A stretch of 11,336 nucleotides of DNA from an uncultured Bacilli bacterium (lineage in GTDB: Bacteria > Bacillota_I > Bacilli_A > RFN20 > CAG-631): contig CAKPZU010000060.1 of NCBI GenBank assembly GCA_934215405.1, positions 1 to 11,336 on the forward strand. The letters are read 5' to 3'. A program made the position numbers and the translations under genes. This document shows positions 7,489-11,336 of this stretch, piece by piece; the stretch's first letter is position 1, and every line of letters begins with the position of its first letter. A model generated the notes under the pieces. That model was not told the DNA's origin. It made no database searches and worked only from the letters and a program-made list of their open reading frames with translations.

Positions 7489-8568
7489 TTAAATCATCGC
7501 ATCTCTTATAAAAACATTTACTCCTTTAATTGTTTTTATAGTATACGTCCCCTTTCTTAATGTAAAAAAACCTAATCCTTCAATAACTAAATCTTTTTTA
7601 TAATCACTATCAATTACAAATGTTTTACTCACTAAATCCTTAAAAGAATTGACATTTGCTGCCTTTAGTTTTAAATCCTTCATTATGTTATTAAAGGTTT
7701 TATTAGCATTTATGCTTTTACAGCGTGTAAGCGAAAGCATACTGCTTCCATAAAAAACCAATGATTGCTTATAGCCTCTTACATAATCAAGCATTAAAAC
7801 ATTACTTATAATAATAGTTTGATTATTATTTAGCTGATAAATAGTTTGCTTAATTTTATTATCGCCATTTATTTTTTTTACAAAGCCCAAATCGACATAA
7901 TTTAATAAATTACCATTCGATTTAACACCTGGAGAATCAATTAAGTAAAAATCATCTGTAAGTGGTATTTTTATTAAATCAATTGTCGTGCCAGGATATT
8001 TTGAATTTACTAAAATATCATTTTTTTTATTAGCAACAGATTTTAAAATATTATTAACAAATGTTGTTTTACCAGCATTTTCAAGGCCTAATAAATATAT
8101 GTTTTTATTAACTGATTTACTATCTAGCTCATCAAATATTTCCTCAATATTATCATTAATAATATAAACTTCATTTATATGTAGCTTTGATTTTTTTACT
8201 TGCTTTAAAATAAATTGCTTTGCCTTTGTAATATCAATAAAGTCCTTGTATAAATCATATCTATTGCAAACCATTACAACATTATTAAAGTCATTAATTT
8301 CTTGTAGTTCCTTAATTAATGGGCAATAGCATAAGGAAACATCACAAACTAAAACAATTAAATCATTTAAATTAGCACTTTCCTTTAACATGCTTATAGT
8401 ATTTTTAATATAAGGTGATTTGTTGAATTTTCCATAATGCTTTAATTGATAGCATCTTTTACAATAAATAATTTCTCTATTTAAAGCATTTTTATCAACA
8501 TAGCCTTCTTTATTTTCATCAGCTGTTTGAAGCTTTGCACCACAGCCTATACATAACAATTCTTCCAT
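7489..8568 (-). CDS. yqeH: Circularly permuted ribosome-biogenesis GTPase YqeH
   Basis: YqeH is a GTPase needed for 30S subunit and 16S rRNA maturation. The 359-residue protein shows the permuted motif order that defines the family. An N-terminal zinc finger (Cys6, Cys9, Cys36, Cys39) comes first, then the G4 motif NRYD (102-105), then the P-loop GLENAGKTT (161-169), the G2 threonines in YPGTT (191-195), and the G3 motif DSPG (211-214). A C-terminal domain follows. G4 is NRYD rather than the usual NKxD, a conservative change. The start at 8568 has AAAGGA about nine bases upstream, and only two bases separate it from the yqeG stop. The YqeG-YqeH pair is standard in Firmicutes. Confidence 0.95.
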   Translation of the reverse strand: MEELLCIGCGAKLQTADENKEGYVDKNALNREIIYCKRCYQLKHYGKFNKSPYIKNTISMLKESANLNDLIVLVCDVSLCYCPLIKELQEINDFNNVVMVCNRYDLYKDFIDITKAKQFILKQVKKSKLHINEVYIINDNIEEIFDELDSKSVNKNIYLLGLENAGKTTFVNNILKSVANKKNDILVNSKYPGTTIDLIKIPLTDDFYLIDSPGVKSNGNLLNYVDLGFVKKINGDNKIKQTIYQLNNNQTIIISNVLMLDYVRGYKQSLVFYGSSMLSLTRCKSINANKTFNNIMKDLKLKAANVNSFKDLVSKTFVIDSDYKKDLVIEGLGFFTLRKGTYTIKTIKGVNVFIRDAMI

Positions 8569-8570
8569 AT

Positions 8571-9083
8571 TTATATTTCCTTTGCTAATTTTTTTTTGTT
8601 GATTATTTTCCTATAGTGTTTATCAAGTAAGCGTGGAAAGAAGGTTATCAATTGATCTCTTTTTGTTAAAGGACTTACAAGAATTGAACAAGCATTTAGT
8701 CTATTAGCCATTAAAACATCAGTCATTACTTGATCACCAATAAAAGCACTTTCATTCAAATTAATATTATTTTCTTTTATTATATTTGCTATTCTTTTTA
8801 TTTTAGGCTTTTTTAATTCGTAGAAGTAATTAACCTTTAATGAAAAAGTAAATAGGCTTACGCGGTTTTGGTGATTATTAGAAATTATATATATATTAAA
8901 GCCTTTTTGTTTAAGGCTATTAAATAGCTTTTCAACATCTAATGATGGATAGCTTACATAAGGGCTGGCAAGTGTATTATCCAAATCAAAAAATAAATTC
9001 TTGATATTTAAGCCCTTTAAATATTCATAATTAATCTTAAAAACACTTTCACATTGATATGTGGGAATTAATTTTTTGTTCAT
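8571..9083 (-). CDS. yqeG: YqeG-family HAD phosphatase
   Basis: This is a member of the HAD superfamily, subfamily IIIA (YqeG type), 170 residues from the ATG at 9083. HAD motifs are all visible: motif I DLDNT with Asp33 and Asp35, motif II SNN (68-70), a lysine-rich motif III around 91-96 (KKPKIK), and motif IV GDQxxTD (116-122). The family is assumed to be a phosphatase; its substrate is not firmly established, and its constant pairing with yqeH suggests a link to ribosome assembly or nucleotide metabolism. The open frame reaches an ATG at 9113, but that codon lies next to the -10 box of the operon promoter. The ATG at 9083 has AAAGGTGAT at 9099-9091 with good spacing. This is the first gene of the operon running through mtnN. 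Confidence 0.93.
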   Translation of the reverse strand: MNKKLIPTYQCESVFKINYEYLKGLNIKNLFFDLDNTLASPYVSYPSLDVEKLFNSLKQKGFNIYIISNNHQNRVSLFTFSLKVNYFYELKKPKIKRIANIIKENNINLNESAFIGDQVMTDVLMANRLNACSILVSPLTKRDQLITFFPRLLDKHYRKIINKKKLAKEI

Positions 9084-9090
9084 TTTACTA

Positions 9091-9099
9091 ATCACCTTT
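9091..9099 (-). promoter_or_regulatory. Ribosome binding site that sets the yqeG start
   Basis: AAAGGTGAT on the minus strand lies about eight bases upstream of the ATG at 9083. It supports that start over the in-frame ATG at 9113, which would place the promoter inside the coding region. It also sits almost at the predicted transcript 5' end. Confidence 0.75.
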
Positions 9100-9103
9100 A
9101 AAA

Positions 9104-9132
9104 AGTATAGCATAATCTTAAAATAATTAAAA
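9104..9132 (-). promoter_or_regulatory. Extended -10 promoter of the yqeG-mtnN operon
   Basis: On the minus strand TGCTATACT (9112-9104) is an extended -10 element (TG-N-TATACT). The region 17 bases upstream (TTTTAA, 9132-9127) is only a 3/6 match to the -35 consensus, which extended -10 promoters tolerate. It is the only convincing promoter upstream of yqeG. Transcription would start at about 9099-9097, leaving an unusually short leader of about 15 bases. Confidence 0.6.
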
Positions 9133-9145
9133 TATTATTTTAATA

Positions 9146-9173
9146 AGTGATAAGCTAAAATTCATTAATCACT
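9146..9173. repeat. Inverted repeat AGTGAT...ATCACT upstream of sigK
   Basis: Arms AGTGAT (9146-9151) and ATCACT (9168-9173) are perfect complements separated by 16 bases, so their centres are 22 bases apart, about two helical turns. They lie in the divergent gap just upstream of the sigK ribosome site and behind the yqeG promoter. A dimeric regulator could bind here, but six-base arms are short enough to arise by chance in AT-rich DNA. Confidence 0.3.
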
Positions 9174-9176
9174 GTG

Positions 9177-9182
9177 AAAGGG
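9177..9182 (+). promoter_or_regulatory. Ribosome binding site of the sigma-K-like gene
   Basis: AAAGGG lies eight bases before the ATG at 9191 and sets that start, which keeps the full hydrophobic pro-sequence in the protein. No convincing vegetative promoter is visible upstream in the gap, in keeping with transcription by another sporulation sigma factor. Confidence 0.7.
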
Positions 9183-9190
9183 TTATATAA

Positions 9191-9892
9191 ATGTATTATT
9201 CATTTGCCAAGTTATTAAAAGAAGTTAGTTTTTTTGTAGGTTATGTTAAATCGTACAATTTTGATGATAAATTATCAAATGATGAAGAAAATAAATATAT
9301 TATGATGCTAAAGAATGAAAATAAAGAGATAAAAGAATTAGCACGTGAGAAATTAATTACACATAATTTAAGATTAGTTGCCCATATTGTAAAAAAATAT
9401 GATAATTGTAAGACACTAAATGATGATTTAATTAGCGTTGGAACAATTGGTTTAATTAAAGCTATTGATTCTTATGATGAAAATAAAGCTAAAAAGCTAT
9501 CCTCTTATTTATCTAGATGTATAGAAAACGAAATACTAATGTACATTAGAAGTAACAAAAAAGTTATATCTACATTATCTATTTCGCAATCAATTGGTCA
9601 AGATGATGATGGGCAAGAAATTAAACTTGAGGATATTTTAGCCACCGAAGCCTTAGATTATAATTTAAAATTTGATGTTGATAATAAAATTACTTTACTA
9701 AAAAATTACTTAAATGTTTTAGATGACCTGGAATATAAAATTATTTCATTAAGATATGGCTTAAACAATAAAAAGGAATACACACAAAAAGAAATCGGGA
9801 AACTTTTAAACATTTCCCGATCATATGTTTCACGTATTGAAAAACGTGCTATTAATAAGCTTTTATACGAGTTTAAAAGAAATGAAAATTAA
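9191..9892 (+). CDS. sigK: Sporulation sigma factor, sigma-K type, with pro-sequence
   Basis: This is a 233-residue sigma-70 family factor closest, by recalled sequence, to sigma-K, the late mother-cell sporulation factor that drives coat and lysis genes. The N-terminus MYYSFAKLLKEVSFFVG followed by YVKSYNF parallels the B. subtilis pro-sequence, whose cleavage falls before YVKNNAF; cleavage here would be after about residue 17, by the membrane protease SpoIVFB if present. Region 2 spans about 55-125 (LRLVAHIVKKY, LISVGTIGLIKAIDSY, RCIENEILMYIR). Region 3 includes SIGQDDDGQEI. Region 4 is about 175-228, with the helix-turn-helix TQKEIGKLLNISRSYVSRIEKRA-type segment at 198-220. The gene is intact, with no skin-like element. 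Its stop shares TTAA with the convergent parC stop. Sigma-E is the main alternative, but its longer, different pro-region does not fit. Confidence 0.85.
   Translation: MYYSFAKLLKEVSFFVGYVKSYNFDDKLSNDEENKYIMMLKNENKEIKELAREKLITHNLRLVAHIVKKYDNCKTLNDDLISVGTIGLIKAIDSYDENKAKKLSSYLSRCIENEILMYIRSNKKVISTLSISQSIGQDDDGQEIKLEDILATEALDYNLKFDVDNKITLLKNYLNVLDDLEYKIISLRYGLNNKKEYTQKEIGKLLNISRSYVSRIEKRAINKLLYEFKRNEN
9786..9821 (-). terminator. Rho-independent terminator of parC, embedded antisense in sigK
   Basis: On the minus strand a perfect 9-bp stem ATCGGGAAA / TTTCCCGAT (arms 9821-9813 and 9802-9794) closes a ten-base loop and is followed by TTCTTTTT (9793-9786). It contains four consecutive G-C pairs, striking in this AT-rich DNA, and lies about 70 bases past the parC stop. 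On the plus strand the same bases encode sigma-K region 4 and lack a following T tract, so it should act only on the parC transcript. Confidence 0.75.
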
Positions 9893-11336
9893 AGTTTAAA
9901 CAAGTCATCAATTGAAAGGTTTTTATATTTTTCCTTTTTCTTTTCATCCTCTACAGCCTTACTTTCATCAAAGTCAGCTAAAGATGGCTCAGATTGGTTA
10001 ACCTTATAAGCCTTTAAATCCTCATCAACATATATTGTGTTAGCATTATAAATATTATCTAGCTTTTCAAGCTTATCAAGCTGAATATATTTATTAATGA
10101 TTTTATCAATTGGTTGATATGGAATAGTATCTGCTTGAATTAATCTTGCCTTGAAGTTTGAAATCACCTGGATAATATCTTCATTAGCATAGGTAATAAT
10201 TCCAACAGCCTTATGTAAATCTGATTTAAAAGATTTAAATGCTAAAGTACCAACAGTGTTTCTGCTTGTAACATTTATATAACGAGGATAAATAGGCTTT
10301 AATCCTCCTTTATCTGTTGCAATCATGATGTTTCGTTTATCATTTTCATAAATGCCAACGCCACCAACTAATTTAGCAGTTAAAGCACGTGAGCCGCTTC
10401 TAACGCCACCAGCTTTTATTCCGACAACTGGAACTTGATTTTCATCATATCTTACAATTTGTCCGCTTTCGTATAAAACAGCAATATCTGTTTTACCATT
10501 ACATAAAAAGGCAGCAACAAGTTGTTCATCATTAGCAATTTTCATACATGATAAAGACTTAGAATATCTACTAACAACAAATTCATTTAAAGCAACTCTT
10601 TTAATTGTTGCATTTGATGATGCAAGAGCGACATATAAATCATCTCTAAATTTTTTAACACAAATAACAGAAATGATTTTTTCTTTTCCATCATATGAGC
10701 AAATATTATTTATATGGCTTCCTTCATCCTTCCATTTACCCTCATTTAATTCAAATACTGGTAGGTAAATATAATTACCACCACTTGTAAAAATTAGTAG
10801 GGTATCTAATGTAGTTGCTTTAACTATTGAAACAATTGCATCCTGTTCCTTACAGCCTGGAACTTTTGAATTTGAAAGATTATATGATTTAATATTAGTT
10901 CTTTTACCATAGCCATCACGAGTTATTGCAACCATACATTCTTCTTTTACAACTGTTGAAATCTTATCAATTACTATTTCTTCAATTTGATCAACTATAA
11001 CAGATTTACGAGGCTTAGCAAATTTATCTTTAATTCCCTTAAGTTCACTAATTATTACTTTCTTTAATTCGCTTTCGTCATTAATTATTTTAAGTAGCTC
11101 CTCCATTTGCTCCTTTAATTGAGTAATTTCATTTTGCACACTTACAATATCTGTAGATGATAATCTATAAAGCTGTAGCATTACAATTGCTTCAGCTTGC
11201 TTTTCATTAAAGCCGAATTTTTCAATTAAATTCTTTTTGCTATCAGCCTTATTAGCTGATTTTCTAATTGTTGCAATTACTTCATCTAAAATAGAAATAG
11301 CTTTTTTCATTCCTGCCATCGCCTTTAAAGAAGAAA
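9889..11336 (-). CDS. parC: DNA topoisomerase IV subunit A, C-terminal part (5' end outside window)
   Basis: ParC with ParE forms topoisomerase IV, which decatenates daughter chromosomes after replication. The window holds the last 481 codons; the frame is open through the edge, so the apparent Met at 11319 is internal. The visible part starts at the helix LKAMAGMKKAISILDEVI, continues into the tower/coiled-coil region (QAEAIVMLQLYRLSSTDI, then a charged helix), and then the C-terminal beta-pinwheel. Pinwheel blades are recognisable at RDGYGKRTNIKSYN, FTSGGNYIYLPVFEL, IKRVALNEFVVSRYSKSL and VVGIKAGGVRSGSRAL. The WKDEGSHINN block and the RYSKSL segment resemble Firmicutes ParC/GrlA, and no GyrA box (QRRGGRG-type) is present, so ParC is preferred over GyrA. 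The catalytic Tyr lies outside the window. The stop overlaps sigK's stop, and a terminator lies inside sigK. Confidence 0.92.
   Translation of the reverse strand, partial: SSLKAMAGMKKAISILDEVIATIRKSANKADSKKNLIEKFGFNEKQAEAIVMLQLYRLSSTDIVSVQNEITQLKEQMEELLKIINDESELKKVIISELKGIKDKFAKPRKSVIVDQIEEIVIDKISTVVKEECMVAITRDGYGKRTNIKSYNLSNSKVPGCKEQDAIVSIVKATTLDTLLIFTSGGNYIYLPVFELNEGKWKDEGSHINNICSYDGKEKIISVICVKKFRDDLYVALASSNATIKRVALNEFVVSRYSKSLSCMKIANDEQLVAAFLCNGKTDIAVLYESGQIVRYDENQVPVVGIKAGGVRSGSRALTAKLVGGVGIYENDKRNIMIATDKGGLKPIYPRYINVTSRNTVGTLAFKSFKSDLHKAVGIITYANEDIIQVISNFKARLIQADTIPYQPIDKIINKYIQLDKLEKLDNIYNANTIYVDEDLKAYKVNQSEPSLADFDESKAVEDEKKKEKYKNLSIDDLFKL

Noticed and set aside
9084..9113. ATG at 9113 as start of yqeG
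   Set aside because: It adjoins the -10 promoter element; the ATG at 9083 has a good ribosome site and fits the family N-terminus.
9191..9892. Sigma-E instead of sigma-K
   Set aside because: The short pro-region ending in FVG-YVK and the IGQDDDGQEI and SYVSRIEKRA segments match recalled sigma-K better; a tree would settle it.
9893..9960. Plus-strand terminator for sigK just after its stop
   Set aside because: GTTTAAAC is a short self-complementary site and T runs occur nearby, but no stem of useful length precedes them.
9889..11336. GyrA instead of ParC
   Set aside because: No GyrA box is seen and the pinwheel segments WKDEGSHI and RYSKSL match Firmicutes ParC.
1..11336. TGA read as Trp (mycoplasma code)
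   Set aside because: TGG encodes Trp in rsfS and nusB ends with TGA without read-through.

Overview
The window is AT-rich, densely packed Firmicutes-type DNA read with the standard bacterial code: TGG encodes Trp and nusB ends in TGA, so this is not a TGA-recoding mycoplasma. The gene content suggests a low-GC, probably host-associated and probably spore-forming member of the Bacilli/Erysipelotrichia side of the Firmicutes. It includes a YqeG-YqeH-YhbY-NadD-YqeK-RsfS ribosome/NAD block, a sigma-K-like sporulation sigma factor with a pro-sequence, topoisomerase IV ParC, and a BspA-like leucine-rich-repeat lipoprotein. No taxon can be named from the sequence alone.

Layout on the minus strand, reading right to left. 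The 3' two thirds of parC (11336-9889) runs convergently into plus-strand sigK (9191-9892). Their stop codons share the bases TTAA, and the probable parC terminator lies inside the sigK coding region. Left of the divergent intergenic gap (9084-9190), an extended -10 promoter appears to start a tight operon: yqeG, yqeH, yhbY, a fused nadD-yqeK, rsfS and mtnN, ending at an intrinsic terminator (5061-5090). Compared with the Bacillus subtilis order, aroE is absent, nadD and yqeK are one gene, and mtnN sits where the methyltransferase gene yqeM would be.

A second minus-strand unit starts from a good sigma-A-type promoter (5025-5053). It reads the large LRR lipoprotein gene (4991-1065), then nusB (1052-618) and the start of xseA (628-1, cut by the window edge). 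No terminator separates them, so a surface lipoprotein may share a transcript with an antitermination factor and a DNA repair nuclease.

The yqeG operon links 30S biogenesis (YqeH, YhbY), 50S silencing (RsfS), NAD synthesis (NadD), Ap4A breakdown (YqeK domain) and nucleoside salvage (MtnN). Most of the window is conserved housekeeping content. The unusual parts are the uninterrupted sigma-K gene, the NadD-YqeK fusion, the terminator hidden antisense in sigK, the very short yqeG leader, and the LRR lipoprotein wired to nusB-xseA. I found no CRISPR array, tRNA, rRNA, insertion sequence or phage gene, and no gene-free stretch over 300 bases.
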